The translations under genes were made by a program, and so were the position numbers. From Nereocystis luetkeana (lineage: Eukaryota > Sar > Phaeophyceae > Laminariales > Laminariaceae): a stretch of 64,000 nt of DNA. Numbering within the stretch: position 1 is the first letter of the stretch; each line of letters starts with the position of its first letter. The DNA lies in the NCBI GenBank assembly GCA_031213475.1, contig JARUPZ010000019.1, positions 829,001-893,000 on the forward strand, written 5' to 3'. Of the stretch, positions 1 through 11,262 are shown piece by piece. The notes below the pieces were generated by a model. The model ran no database searches, was not told where the DNA came from, and saw only the letters and a list, made by a program, of their open reading frames with translations.

Positions 1-712
1 CGCCCCGCCTCAATGACATGACAGAGGCTGCTACTTCTACATACAAGCCGGGGGGGGGTGTACGTGGCAGTGCGGGCTCCCCCGTGGTGGGCGCGAGAGA
101 TGCAGCGAGCCCCTCTTTGTGACCGCGCGGCGTGCTGCCGTCGCATGCATGACGAGAGGTGCTATATGAATAGCATACGCACAAGCCAGGATCGGAGGCG
201 CACGTTAGCGTTTCGTTCCTGGCGACTGGTTCTCTCGAGAGGAAACTTGACCCGCTCGCTGCCTGCATGACAGAGGGAGAGAAAGGCTCGTGGCCTGACT
301 GTCCGGGGTATGGACTCAGGCATGGAGGCCGCGGGTTGGCCCCTTGACTGACCGCTTTGACGAGGGTTGAGTGCTGGCACAACCAGTATGTACTGACCGT
401 AGCGATCTACTGGCAGTAGCAGTCTTCCCAGGTTGGTCAGGCCAGTATGTTCGCCAGTATTTTTTGTCGTACGTACGCCCAAGAAGCACGCCATATTATA
501 GTACGGAGTCCCAGCAATTACGTTTCGGGAGGAGATCGGAGAAGGGGAGGGGCAGTATACTGCTGCGATCCAGTATACTGATTGTTTTTGACGACAATAT
601 AATCGCTACTGATTGAGTCAGCCAGTGTCCAGCCCGAGCTTAGACTGACCGCCCCTACTCTATGATTACTGCTTCTAAGTATAATAGTCGTTTGGCCGTT
701 ATTATCGGAGAG
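1..712. other. No feature recognised
   Basis: Unique-looking sequence; I see no gene or family member. TACTGACC-like words and ACAGTA/AGTATACTG occur but no clear repeat unit. Confidence 0.5.
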
Positions 713-746
713 CCAGAATTTCTATATGTGTGAAATAATTAACGAT

Positions 747-1195
747 TTTCCATTTTTTTGTGAAATTATTTCCAAATTTTGCGAAATTTAACAGAGGACG
801 AAATATCCGGAAAGTCAAATTTCGTAAGCGTTGAAAATTATTCCACTTTTTTTTAAATGCTCTCCGATACATTTAAAAAAAAATGCTCTTTGACACGTAT
901 AATGGCCCTAGTTTCCATATTTTTGTGAAATAATTTCCAAAATATGTGAAATTTAACTGAGGACGAGATACCAGGAAAGCTAAATTTCACAAGAGTTGGA
1001 ATTTACTTATCAAAATTTGAAAAAAATTGCCCTCCGATAATATTGGTCCTCATTTCCATTTTTTGGGGAAATAATTAGCAAAATATGTGAAATTGAACAG
1101 GGGACGGACTATCAGGAGAGCTAAAATTTCACAAATGTTGGAAACTATTTAACAAAATTTGGGGAAAAACTGCTCTCTAAAAATCCCGGCCCTAG
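747..1195. repeat. Three diverged tandem units of about 145-165 bp
   Basis: Units start at about 747, 912 and 1053. Each begins TTTCCAT(A/T)TTTTTG, contains GAAATTTAACAGAGGACGA or close variants, then AAATTTCACAAG.GTTGGAA and a CTCTCCGATA-like end followed by TGGTCCT or GGCCCTAG. AT-rich, no coding potential. Confidence 0.75.
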
Positions 1196-1363
1196 ATATT
1201 AATATGCAAGCGGTTCCTTTATTTCGGGACGGAGTTGGTAGTATAGTAAGGCCCGAAGGGACCTTGATGCCGCCCCCCCCAAACAATTCGTTTGTATTCT
1301 GGAATTAATATATACGCACCACGATGATGCCCCTAGATATGAGGAAGCTTTCAATTAAATATT

Positions 1364-1662
1364 ACACACCTCGGACAGACCATCTACAGATTATCTACAG
1401 GTCATTACCACTTGATGATCTACGTAGATACTTTATAAGGGCAGATAGATCTATCTATTCCCGATCTTGAATGACCTAGCTCATGCTGCTGGGTGGGTCC
1501 CGCATAATCCGCACAATCTAGCGCGTGCTTCCTTGGTTGAATCTGTACTATATACAGATCGTGCACAACCTCTCACAGCTGCAGGTAGATGAGGAACTGT
1601 AGATGATCTATCTGTTGATAGATAGATACTAGATACATCATTATCTGTCATAGGTGTGAAAT
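1364..1662 (+). mobile_element. R7 element
   Basis: Ends CACACCTCGGACAGACC and CTGTCATAGGTGTG are inverted; contains AGCTCATGCTGCTGGGTGGG, a conserved core of the family. Confidence 0.7.
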
Positions 1663-2285
1663 ATCAATATTCGTATACAAACGGTGTGGTTTTAATTTTT
1701 TTTAATTTTTTCGGGACAGAGTGACAGCGTTTCCTGGAGTCAGGTGACAGCGTTTCCTGGAGTCAGGTGGGACACGCCTCCTGAAAAAGGCTCATTCCTC
1801 ACCTTCGTTAATATATCAATAGTATCGTTTTCTTGTAGAGGGAATGCACGACAGGCCACCCTTGTCGCGTGTGGTACGCACCAGGTACCAGGTACCTGGC
1901 AGGCATTTCTTGGGCATGGGTGGGAGGTAGAGACCGCGTCCGGCGGGAGACGGGAGACGGGGGCCTGTTAACTCTCTTAGTGCTCGAAGTGTAATGAGAT
2001 CATTCGAGGGATACCGGGGCGGGGAAGAGTGGGCTTCTTTTGAATAGCAAATACCAGTAGCGAAGAGAGATTTCGCCCAATATGGTGTTTCACATCTACC
2101 TGAGTCTGACACTAATCACATGTGTTTTGTCTCCCCGAGGGGAGTGCAGCCCTTCAGGGGTCAACTAAGCGCATGCGGACGGTTCTTCCTCGAAAGTAGA
2201 GGGCGGTAGGGGGTGGAGACACGGGAGGTGGAGGTGGAGGGGGACGAATAGAAGAGGAAGGCATAATAAGAGAGGAGCCGGGGGG

Positions 2286-2352
2286 GGTACTCTTTCTTGC
2301 GTCGCTTACGTTAGTCATTTCACCGTCGACCACGCATCTCTTTAGAGAGAGC
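2286..2352 (+). mobile_element. R3 fragment, diverged
   Basis: GTACTCTTTCTTGCGTCGC, TTAGTCATTTCACC and CGACCACGCATCTCTTT, next to a poly-G run. Confidence 0.55.
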
Positions 2353-3284
2353 GGGGGGCGGGGTGAGCTCTGCTGGAAGGGCGAGGTGTGGAGGAAAGGA
2401 GGTGGGTGGGTGGGTGGGTGGGTGGGTGGGTGTTTTTTTTTTTTTCGCTCAGCAGCTGCGCAGTAGTCTCACCGACCGCCGACCAGCCGCGCGCAAGCTC
2501 AAGTTGCCCCAAATAAATCTTGCTCGATCCGGAGGTCTAAAGTCCTCTCGTTCCCAATCCCACCTACCTGCCGCCGCAGTGTCGCGTTCGCTGAAAACCT
2601 CAAAACCAGCCCTAGCCCCAACCATACCCTAACCCACTCAACGATGGTTGGGGGCACGGCTCTTTGGTCTCGTACACAGCGTGCGCCAAATCATACGTAG
2701 GGTCGAGTAATACCCGGTAGGTATTTGAGCTCTTCTGGAGGCCTTTTAGCCCTTACCCCCATCACAGCCGTGGTCAGGGAAGTTACACCTCTCGGGATGG
2801 TAGCTCACCTATTTATCTGATGAAATGGTTGACACGCTCTGTGTTACGAGACGAAGATAACTAAACCTGACGCTAACCCCAAGCATTGAGCCAGTCAGAC
2901 CCAACCAACCACTGGCTAGCGTCAATTGCAGCCCTTCTGTCCGTCGTACGTACGCGGTGTGTTTTCAACCATTTTCCTTTGAATGAACGGTTGAGCTCTG
3001 TGTTGCGTCGTTGGGGCCTAGAATGCGCGATCTTCGCCGCCTGCGTGCAGGGGGGGGGGCTCGGAGCTGGAGCTGGCAAGTGATGCATCCACTTAGTTTC
3101 ATAGGCGGCCATGCATCCCACTCTGACAGGTTGATAAAATGTGTGTGCGGTGGTGGGGGTGACTGTGCTCCTTGTCTTGTGTCTTTAACGGTTCATGGTA
3201 TGTTTCCCTCGTTTTGTTCCGTGCGGTGGTGTTCGCATTCATGATACTAGGGTAGCCGTGCCGGTATCTGCCGGCCTCTCTTTC

Positions 3285-3540
3285 ACTTGTTGTTGTTGTT
3301 GTTGTTGTTGTCGGTGGTGGTGGTGGTGGTGGTGGTGGTGGTGTTGGCGTGGTTGTAGTTGTGTTATTGTTCCTGTCGTCGTTGATGTTGCTGTCTGTTG
3401 TACGTTGTTCGCTTTTGATTGCGTGTTTGCTGATGTTTTTTTGTTTGCTGTTATTTTGGTGTCGGTGTTGTTGTTGTTGTTGATGATTATGATGATGATG
3501 GTGATGTTGGTGTTGTCGTTGATGTTGTTGTTGATGCGTG
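3285..3540. repeat. GTT/GGT/GAT trinucleotide tract
   Basis: (TTG)9 then (GGT)11, then impure GTT/GAT to 3540. Apparent long His/Gln/Asn frames here are translations of this tract. Confidence 0.9.
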
Positions 3541-3947
3541 CTTTCCGTCTTTCTAGCCGTCTCCTCGCGCTCCTGTTGGCGAGTACAGCAGCAGCAGCAA
3601 CAGCAGCAAGGCCTAAATATCGCGGACAACCCGCTCCATAAATCATACCAGGCAAGTGCTGTACCCTCGGGGTACGCAGAAAGCGCCGAATCGTTATGTA
3701 CCCATGCGGCAGCAGCCAATCTCGCACGCTCATGCAGGGGATGGGCTTCCCGTTTCAGCTGTTCATAGCTCGGTACACTCCCTCTTGCTTCTGGACAAAA
3801 CCTCCAGAAGACCACCCACGACCATGCCGTACCATGATTTGGAAAAATGCTAGGCGTCGTCAATCAGAAAACAGCTGGTATGGGATTTGATATAATGCTG
3901 GCCGGTTTTCCTCGATTGAGGAGGGCGTCGTCGATCAGAGAATGCTT

Positions 3948-4405
3948 TCACGCCTCAGACAGATAATCAATTCCTACTTACATGATCTAGATCTTGCAGG
4001 GCAGATAGATCCCTGATCTGTACGATCTGTATGATCTGTATGATCTAGCTCATGTTGCCGGGTGGGAGCCGTACTTGACCTGCATGACCTACTGCTGTAG
4101 GACATGCTTCCTGGGTTAGGTCTGTACTATTCCAGATTCCTCCGTGACATCTCATAACGACAGGTTAGGATTCAGATGATCTAGATGATCTATCTGTAGA
4201 TGATGTGTTTGTAGATGATATATCTGCCCGACGTGTGAAGGAATATTTGTAGATGATTCATCTGTAGATGATCTATCTGTAGATGATGTGTTTGTAGATG
4301 ATATATCTGCCCGACGTGTGAAGGAATATTTGTAGATGATTCATCTGTAGATGATCTATCTGTAGATTATCTCTCTGGTCTATATGCCCAACGAGTGAAT
4401 TGTTT
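3948..4405 (+). mobile_element. R7 element with internal direct repeat
   Basis: ACGCCTCAGACAGATAATC at the left, GCCCAACGAGTGAATTG at the right. A unit of about 90 bp (GATGTGTTTGTAGATGATAT..GTGTGAAGG) is present twice at 4201-4350. Confidence 0.7.
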
Positions 4406-4447
4406 GGCCCAGCAGCAGCACCCGTTTGTGGCCACACCAGAAAAAAT

Positions 4448-4730
4448 CTAACCGATTAGTTCGACGCTGTCATCCAGATGCAAGCAGTTCCGCCTCACAA
4501 GAGGGCCCTTACTGTAGTACGAGGGTACAGCCCTCCCCCTCAATGAGACTTCGCCGAACATCTCACGTGTCGCGTCGCGCGCGTGGCTTGATGCAAGCGA
4601 TCGATGTCTGCCTGGTCGGTGAACACCCGACATGCTCCATCCCGGCTTTGTGTAGGGATGGAAGGGTCTATGGTCATACGACTACATACGACTGCGGCCA
4701 CGCATGACACGAGTACACCCCCCCCCCGTC
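4448..4730 (-). mobile_element. R4 element, 3' portion
   Basis: Diverged copy lacking the distal half; ends GACACGAGTACACCCCCCCC and is followed at once by the full-length copy. Confidence 0.7.
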
Positions 4731-4740
4731 CGCGACCGGT

Positions 4741-5275
4741 CAGGGTTGGCGTCGGTTGGCAACGACACTTCAAAACATGCCGAAACATGCCGCTCATTGC
4801 TTGAGCTAGACAATCAGGGTACCGCTTTTTTCTTCTTTTTTTGGCGGTCGGTCACAGCTGGTGGTCGAGTTAGATCATTTGTGCGAGGTGAGGAACCTAT
4901 ACTCCGCACAAGTGGGAATGGTTGTATCACGTAGTGTTCATGGTAAGCCACCCATGAGGCAGTTGCATACTACTCCCATTACTGTCTCTTGAAGTGGCTA
5001 CACCGTAACTTAAATTAACTCATTTGAAGCTGTCGCCCATATATATGCAAGTCCGCCTCACAAGCGATCCTTAGTAAGATGCAGCTCTCACCCTGCATGC
5101 GACTCGCCGGACACCTCGCGGCGCTTCGCGCTTGGCGCAAGCATTGCCGGCCTGGTCGGCGAAAACCCGACATGCTCCGTCCCGGCATTGTAGGGGTGCG
5201 AGGGTCTATGGTCATACGACTACGGCCATGCATGAGATCGAGTACACCTCTCCTATCGAGTACACCCCCCCCCTC
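4741..5275 (-). mobile_element. R4 element, full-length
   Basis: Runs from GGGTTGGCGTCGGTTGGC to the terminus ATCGAGTACACCCCCCCC. Contains CCGTCCCGGCATTGTAGGG and GGTCTATGGTCATACGACTA, the most conserved stretches. The terminus is present twice (GAGTACACCTCTCC then GAGTACACCCC). No protein coding capacity. Confidence 0.8.
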
Positions 5276-5424
5276 CTCGACCGCACTATAGAGGCATGGG
5301 TTGGGAGGAGAGAAGGAGGCAGCGTTGCGCCATCGTCGTATAAGAGAAAGACGTGGGATCCGTACGTATGTAAGGGGCCGGTAGAGAGGTTGCAGGAGGT
5401 CTCACAGGAATGATCACCTGACTG

Positions 5425-5665
5425 GGTAAGGATAGGAGGGGGGGGAGGAGGGGGGGGGGGGAGGAAAAGGGAGAGGAGGAGGAGGAGGAGGAAGAGGAGG
5501 GGGAGGAAAAGGAAAGGATCAGGAGGAGGAGGAGGAGGAGAAGGAGGAGAAGCGGGAGGAAAAGGAGAGGATCAGGAGGAGGAGTAAGAGGAGGAGAAGC
5601 AAAAGGAGAGGAAGAGGAGGGAGAGTAGAGAAGAGGAGGACGAGGACGAGGACGACGAGGAGGGA
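5425..5665. repeat. GGA-rich purine tract
   Basis: About 240 bp of GGA/GAA/GGG on the plus strand, grading into GAGGACGAGGACGAG. Confidence 0.9.
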
Positions 5666-5867
5666 GACGGCGTCGACTCCAGCTTGCTTTGGGCTGCCGC
5701 CCCCGGCGCGATGTATTCTACGATACCAGCAAGGACCAAGAACCCCTTGCCTGAAACAAGGAAGACGGAGAGGAAGCTGAAGACGGGACGGAATAAAACG
5801 AACGAGGGGTCGGAAGACACGAGAAGCCGAGCGGGCGTGCGGAGAGCGCCGTTGCGCGGGGGCTAGC
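5640..5867 (+). other. Doubtful open segment after the GGA tract
   Basis: A plus-strand open frame gives DEEGDGVDSSLLWAAAPG followed by a Lys/Arg/Thr-rich stretch to a stop at 5864. The opposite strand is also open and reads FSFLSVFLVSGKGFLVLAG and a poly-Ser run. Neither has recognisable homology or obvious splice sites; listed only as the least repetitive open segment of this area. Confidence 0.15.
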
Positions 5868-6099
5868 TCGGCGGAGATGACGAGAGCTCGTCGTTGGTGC
5901 GCTCGACGTCCACGCCTATTTTGCGTCCTCCATGGCAGAGAGGGTGTGGGCCGAAAGGCCACAGGGGGTTGGTTTGTCCCCAAGCTGAGGGGTAAAAGAG
6001 GTGTCGGAATTTTTTTTTGTTGCTCGATAATTTGGGACTTCAAGAGACGGGAGTAGATGGATGCGTTCTGGCACCCATCTTCGAGCGGTTGAATTAACG

Positions 6100-6280
6100 C
6101 GTGTCGATGTTGTTGTTGTTGCTGACGCTGCAGGGGGCGGAGCAGACGGAGGGAGCAGGCGGAGGAAACCACGGGACGGAATTCAGACGTTCTTCTTGTT
6201 TTTGTTATTTTGTTGCTGTCGTTTTTGTTGCTGTTGTTGTTTTGTGTTGTTGTTGCTGCTGTTGTTGTTTTTAGTGGGTT
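6100..6280. repeat. Impure GTT tract
   Basis: TGTTGTTGTT blocks with TTTTTG interruptions, about 160 bp. Confidence 0.8.
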
Positions 6281-6389
6281 ATGTTGTTGTTGCAGGGAAG
6301 CAAGCAGGACGGAGGAAATACCTGGCGGATAACCTTGTGCGTAGTCCATACGGCATACCACTGGCATCGAACCAGCTGGGAGAGTCTAT

Positions 6390-6635
6390 CGGGTGGGTGG
6401 GTGGGTGGGTGTGGGTTGGTGGTTTCGGAATGCATTCGTCAGCGCTCCATTAACGAAAGCTCGAACCCAAGAGTCTGCTGCTGGTGACCGGAGAGCAAGC
6501 AGACGGAGGGAGGGACCGCAGGGAGGAAGGGATGGGACGGGTGTAGCCGATACGGCGTGGCACTGGTATTCGACGAGACGAGAGGGTCTATCGGGCGAGT
6601 GGGTGGGTGGGTGGGTGGGCGGGTGGGTGGGAGGG
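6390..6635. repeat. Direct repeat with GGGT tracts
   Basis: ATCGGGTGGGTGGGTGGG (6389) and ATCGGGCGAGTGGGTGGG (6590) belong to two similar blocks that also share GCGCTCCA(T/G)T and GAAAGCTCGAACC, followed by a third partial block to 6800. Unit about 200-250 bp. Confidence 0.65.
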
Positions 6636-6913
6636 TGGGGGACCAGAAGAGAGGGAGAGTTTTGTGTTCTTGCAGTGGAATACATCGGTCAGCGCTCCAG
6701 TGAATGAAAGCTCGAACCACCCCAAGAGTCGTTCTACGGTCAAGAGCTGCACTGAATGGAATGTCGAACCCCCAAGAGACTTTTCTACCGTCGAGTGGGC
6801 ATAAGCCGTACCATCCGTAACAGGTAAGTGACCCGTTCATGACCTCCGTTGCGGATAACTAAACACATGGGAGTAGTGTCATATTTAGGCGCATGTGCAC
6901 TGCAGTGCTATCA

Positions 6914-7018
6914 TTACGGGGGACCATAGTAAAGAGGACCCAATATTGTCGGCAAAAATAGCGAAATATAGAGGTTTTTGTTTATACCGTAGGTTCTATT
7001 TAATATGGTCCTCGGTAA
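6914..7018 (+). mobile_element. R1 MITE copy
   Basis: Full-length copy with inverted ends TTACGGGGGACCATAG / TATGGTCCTCGGTAA. It has no TACCWGGTA insert, so it shows the uninterrupted AT-rich centre. Confidence 0.85.
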
Positions 7019-7075
7019 TAGTGAAGGGTTGGGATTGAGCCCCAAGTTTCAGGGACACACTGGTCGGAATTTCTA

Positions 7076-7186
7076 TTACGGAGGACCATATCAAATAGGA
7101 CCTACGGTACACACAAAAACCTATATATATCGCCATTTTTACTATTAATAACAATATTTGGTCCTACTTACTATGGTCCCCAGTAA
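7076..7186 (-). mobile_element. R1 MITE copy with TTAATA insert
   Basis: R1 copy in the opposite orientation to the neighbouring one. Its inner arm reads ACTATTAATAACAATATTT where other copies read ACTAACAATATTT, a 6-bp gain of TTAATA after TA. Confidence 0.85.
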
Positions 7187-7241
7187 TAGAGTCGGCTCGC
7201 TTCTTTGGCAGCGGTAACAAAAAAGGGGTTTGGAGCTATTC

Positions 7242-7676
7242 ACCCCTCGGACAGACTCCTCTACTTGATGATCTACTCACTGCCTATTTTATTGTAGATA
7301 TTTCAGGGCAGATTGGGCTCCTGATCTGTATCATCTGTATAATCTGTATGATCTGCATGACCTGTACGTAGCTCGTGTTTGCCGAGTAGGAGGCGTACAA
7401 GCTGCACCGTCTGCTGTAGGACACGTTTCCTCTGGGTTGGATCGGTAGTGTACGGATCCTGCGCAGCACCTCGGAACGACAGTTTTTGAAAGAATGTGTT
7501 ATTACGGGGAACCATAGTTAATAGGACCAAATATTGTTAGTAAAAATGGTTAAATATATACCTGGTAGTTTTTTTTATGTATACCATAGGTCCTATTAAC
7601 TATGGTTCCCCGTAGTAGTAGATGATCTACAAGCAGTGCGGTAGGTGGTGATACTTTCCGACGTGTTGAAAAAAAA
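7242..7676 (+). mobile_element. R7 element split by R1
   Basis: CACCCCTCGGACAGACTCC at the left and CCGACGTGTTGAA at the right, with R1 at 7502-7615. Confidence 0.7.
7502..7615 (+). mobile_element. R1 MITE copy inserted in an R7 element
   Basis: Splits an R7 element (7242-7676). It carries TACCTGGTA at 7559-7567 in the AT-rich centre. Confidence 0.85.
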
Positions 7677-7771
7677 GTCAGCAGGTTTTTCTGGCGTGAA
7701 GAGCCAGGTCTATATGCAGCAGTAGTAATTCACCCGACATCCGATCTCGATAATAGTGGAATCGCACGCCG

Positions 7772-8262
7772 GTGAACGATGAACAATCCGTATCACACGG
7801 GGGATAAGATAGCAGACCGTATCACGCTGTTGGTAAGATAACACTACCGCATCACACGGGTATCACACGGGTGATACGATAGCACACCGTATCACTCGGG
7901 TGATAAGGCGACACACCGTATCACACGGGTGATAAAATAACACACCGTATCACCCGGGGATATCGTATCACACGGGTGATAATATAACACCGTCTTTATC
8001 ACACGGGTGATAAAACAGCACCATATCACACGGGTGGTAAGACAGCACACCCCTTCGGACGAAGTTCCAAGCTCGCTTTCTCTGAACAAAGGGGAGGCGT
8101 GTGAATAAACGCTGAGCAACACGCGTCTACTTGCATATATGGAAAATATTTCGACGAGAGGTCCTCCCCCGATTGAGTCATCGTCGTTCTCGTTTGCGTG
8201 TGCCATGCATGCCCCCACGTTTTTTGGAGAGAAAAACGCCTCCAAAATTAACTATTTTTTGG
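7772..8262 (+). mobile_element. R6 element with expanded terminal minisatellite
   Basis: 7772-8050 is an array of about nine units of roughly 30 bp built on GTATCACACGGGTGATAAGA; the body follows (CGAAGTTCCAAGC ... AATATTTCGACGAG ... GGAGAGAAAAACGCCTCC). The far end is lost against an R1 copy. Confidence 0.75.
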
Positions 8263-8273
8263 GGCAGTTCCTA

Positions 8274-8380
8274 CTACGGGGGACCATAGTAAATAGGACC
8301 AATTTTTTGTTAGTAAAAATAGGTAAATGTATTGTTTTTTGTGTGTACCGTAGGCCCTGTTGACTTATGGTCCCCCGTGA
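8274..8380 (+). mobile_element. R1 MITE copy
   Basis: Ends CTACGGGGGACCATAG and CCCCCGTGA, flanked by TA on both sides. It truncates the right side of the R6 element that precedes it. Confidence 0.8.
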
Positions 8381-8671
8381 TAGGTTGAAGAGCGAACCGT
8401 CGGTCAGAAAATGTTGGCCCCCCCCCAAAAAGTGCCCCCTGTATACCGCACTGGAGAGGCCACGTACCGCATTGTAGAGGAGTGCCGCACTGTGAAGGCG
8501 AGTCTCCCAACTTAGGAGCAAGCCCATTCGGGCGTACAGCACTGTACCGCACTGTAAGGGCACGACTATCAACTCAGGGAGGAATTCCTTCATGGTGTAC
8601 CGTACTGTACCGCACTGTAGAGGCACGGCTCCGGTAGAGCCCTTTGGGGCGTCGTTTTGTGCCGCTATTTT

Positions 8672-8785
8672 GCTGGGGGCAATAGTGAAATCCAGGACCA
8701 AATATGCTCGGAAAAAACACTGGAATATATAAGTTTTTTGTGTACATGACGGGTGCTGATCACTGTCAATATGGCCCCCCGGAAT
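8672..8785 (+). mobile_element. R1 MITE copy, degenerate
   Basis: Diverged copy recognisable by GGACCAAATATGCTCGG, AATATATAAGTTTTTTGTGTAC and the ATGGCCCCCCGGAA end. Confidence 0.6.
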
Positions 8786-8799
8786 GCTACCATTACTAT

Positions 8800-8914
8800 T
8801 TACGGGGGATTATAGTTAATAGGACCTACGGTACATACAAAAACCTCGTACCAGGTATATATTTACCCATTTTCACTAACAATATTTGGTCCTATTTACT
8901 ATTGCCCCCCGTAA
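8800..8914 (-). mobile_element. R1 MITE copy
   Basis: Carries TACCAGGTA at 8849-8857 between AAAACC and TATATTT. Outer ends are intact. Confidence 0.85.
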
Positions 8915-9034
8915 TACATGCGCCAAAAATAGCCCCTCCGAGAACTTGGATAGACTTTCGTGGGAAGCTCTCGGCAACGCAATGCGGTCGCCGGACACCC
9001 GTCCCCCAAATATTTTATCGCGGGGGGGGGGGGC

Positions 9035-9121
9035 AAATAGAACCGCAGTCCCGGTCTGGGGACAAACCAGTCAAATTTCAAGTAGTTTGTCCCCGAAACG
9101 GGACTGCGGCTCTAAAGGGTT
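9035..9121. mobile_element. R2 foldback copy
   Basis: Arms GAACCGCAGTCCCGG and CGGGACTGCGGCTC pair around a spacer with CAAATTTCAAGTAG. A poly-G run lies just left. Confidence 0.8.
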
Positions 9122-9312
9122 ATGGGATCGACGGACGTCTAACACAAAACAACGAAACTACCTCTTGCCGCGATGGATGCGAACGGCCGCACCGGAAAGA
9201 ATGGGCCGAAGGGAGGTTCGGGGGGTGCGCACCTACCTCGCACCTGCGGGGTGCATTCGATCAAGGCCGCTCGGGGAGCCAGAGTGCGCCCGCCCCCTCC
9301 GCCCACAGCAGC

Positions 9313-9314
9313 GG

Positions 9315-9357
<43 letters not shown>

Positions 9358-9562
9358 GTTGTTCTTGTTGTTTTTGTTGTTGTTGTTGTGTTGTTTTTGT
9401 TGTTTTTGTTGTTGTTGTCGTTGTTGTTGTGTTGTTCTGTTGTTGTGGTTGTTGTGTTGTTGTGTTGTTCTGTTGTTGTGTTGTTGTTGTGTTGTTTTTG
9501 TTGTTGTGTTGTTGTGTTGTTGTTTTTGTTGTTGTCGTTGTTGTTGTCTTTGTTGTTGTCTT
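9313..9562. repeat. GTT trinucleotide tract, 250 bp
   Basis: Starts with about 15 perfect GTT units then becomes impure (GTTTTT, GTC). Poly-Val, Cys or Asn readings in all frames are artefacts. Confidence 0.95.
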
Positions 9563-10118
9563 CACGTTGAATCGTGCTTTCTACCCAACTCCCACAGCAC
9601 CAAAAAATATGCCAGGGTATATATTTCTGGTGGTCGGAGCACGTTTGTGGGCATTTTACGGTGCGCCGTGTTTTGTGGTGTACCAAGGTGTACCGTTCTG
9701 TACGAAAAAGTGAAGCGGCGTTTGGTCTTTTCTTTTTCGTGCCCCAAACGGTCCTCAACTTTCCGTCCGGGTATGCAGGGGCATTCTGCCCCGAAATATA
9801 GGGTACGGTCTATATAATAATATTCAATCCAACCGGTTCTTACATTTTGAGACATGGTGACAATACTTGAGTATAGACATGAAAGGGTTGGACTTCTAAA
9901 AGCCCACACCCCTTCCTGCTGAATGGGGAAGGGGGGGGGGGGGGGGGGCGTCCTCGACCGAGGATCAATATACCCAATACTTGTATCTGCGTCCGATGTT
10001 TCGTTGGCACAGCGAGGGTGAACTATCGTTTTTGTTTTCGTCAGCGCTTTTTTTTCTTTCTTTCTTTCTTTCTCTTGTGACTAAAGGATGCTTTTTAAAC
10101 CTCGGACATTCCATTTTC

Positions 10119-10149
<31 letters not shown>

Positions 10150-10150
10150 G
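10119..10150. repeat. (CT)n microsatellite
   Basis: About 15 perfect CT units. Confidence 0.95.
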
Positions 10151-10407
10151 ACCAAAATAGTTTCCGAAAACGCATCTCCTTTGAATTCGGTATGTGCATA
10201 TAATGCTGGCAACCAACCTTCTCCCTTTGGGAAAAATATGAATAAAACGAGCGCTTTAAAAAAAACGATTGCACCCACCCCACCCCACCCCACCTCACGC
10301 ACCTGTGCGAACGAAGGCAAGGCTCTTCACGGTAGTTTTGGCAATGTGCATGCAGTGCAGCATCGACCTCCACAGGCAAAGACCCTCGGATTTCGTTTGC
10401 TTGTGAG

Positions 10408-10499
10408 CCCTTTTAGAACCGCTGTCCCGTTTTGAGGGCAAACTACTCAGAATTTGAGTGCTTTGTCCCCAAGGCGGGACTGCGGCTCTAGAAGGGTCA
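10408..10499. mobile_element. R2 foldback copy
   Basis: Outer ends CCCTTTTAGAACC and GGCTCTAGAAGGG pair; the left arm is slightly diverged (GCTGTCCCGTTTTGAGGG). Confidence 0.8.
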
Positions 10500-10525
10500 A
10501 GGCTGTTTGCGGGTCGGGTCAAATC

Positions 10526-10905
10526 TCGTGGGTTGGATCGGGTCGGGTCGGGCGGGGTGCGTTTTTTTTTTTCAACATAATATATGTATGTATGTACGTA
10601 TGTATGTATGCATACCTGGTATATGTTATATCTCTCTTCGTACGCCCACTTTTAAACAAAACACCAAGGAGGTCGACGGAGGAAGCCCGTCCCGGACACG
10701 GTCTCGTGCGCGTGGCAAGAGAAGCGCTGAAGTTTTTTGTTTTTGTTTCTTGTTTTGTTTTTTGTCGGCGGGAGTCGATTAAGGCGATTTCCCTGGTGGT
10801 TTCAAAACCTCCTGACCTCATCCGGCCCGACCGAGCCCGACCAGACCCGACCCGACTCGACCCGACTCGACCCGACCCGAACCGACCCGACCCGACCCGA
10901 TCCCT
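10526..10905. repeat. GGGTC / GACCC pentamer tracts flanking a unique stretch
   Basis: GGGTCGGGTCGGGCGGGG at 10537-10557 and, in inverted sense, a longer GACCCGACCCGACTC tract at 10826-10902. The two can pair, so this is an inverted repeat of simple sequence with a loop of about 270 bp. Confidence 0.75.
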
Positions 10906-11088
10906 GAGACATAAAATAACTCGTGACAACCGTGAAGGGGCCCTACTACTTTAGCCATGTACAGTGAATAGCATGCGTGGTTTGGTGTGTTGTTTTGACC
11001 CTTTTTACGACTACGATGCAGTCTGGCTTGATTACATACAGCATGGCGACCAACTTTTTTTTTTTTGACTTTTTTTTTTTTTTTCTTA

Positions 11089-11262
11089 ATCCTCCGGCGG
11101 ATTGGTAAACATAAAGTGTAACCCTTTTAGGACCCCAGTCCCGTTTTGGGGGCAGATCAATCGGAATTAGACTGGTTTGTCCCCAGATCGGGACTGCGGT
11201 ACCACGCTTCCACGTTCCAGTTTCGTGTCATGGGTCAATTTCACCTATAGCTCCCGTTGCCA
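11089..11262 (+). mobile_element. R5 element split by R2
   Basis: CCTCCGGCGGATTGGTAAAC, then the R2 insertion, then CACGCTTCCACGTTCCAG to GCTCCCGTTGCC. Confidence 0.7.
11120..11203. mobile_element. R2 foldback nested in R5
   Basis: Interrupts an R5 element: R5 sequence ends at 11119 and resumes with CCACGCTTCCACGTTCC. About 12 bp of R5 at the join (GCTTAAGCTCAC) are lost. Confidence 0.75.

Noticed and set aside
3099-3863. Long minus-strand frame rich in His, Gln, Asn and Thr
   Set aside because: It is the translation of GTT/GGT/GAT trinucleotide tracts; all frames are open there and none has non-repetitive coding sequence.
7772-8050. Possible CRISPR-like array (short repeats at regular spacing)
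   Set aside because: Units are contiguous palindromic minisatellite copies of the R6 end without unique spacers, in a eukaryotic nuclear sequence. The same holds for 32589-32965 and 34968-35230.
8704-9713. Long plus-strand frames with Val/Cys/Leu runs
   Set aside because: They cross an R1 copy, an R2 copy and the GTT tract; no real exon remains after removing these.
10826-10905. GACCC pentamers as telomeric DNA
   Set aside because: Pentamer GACCC does not match any known telomere type and has an inverted partner 270 bp away; treated as simple repeat.
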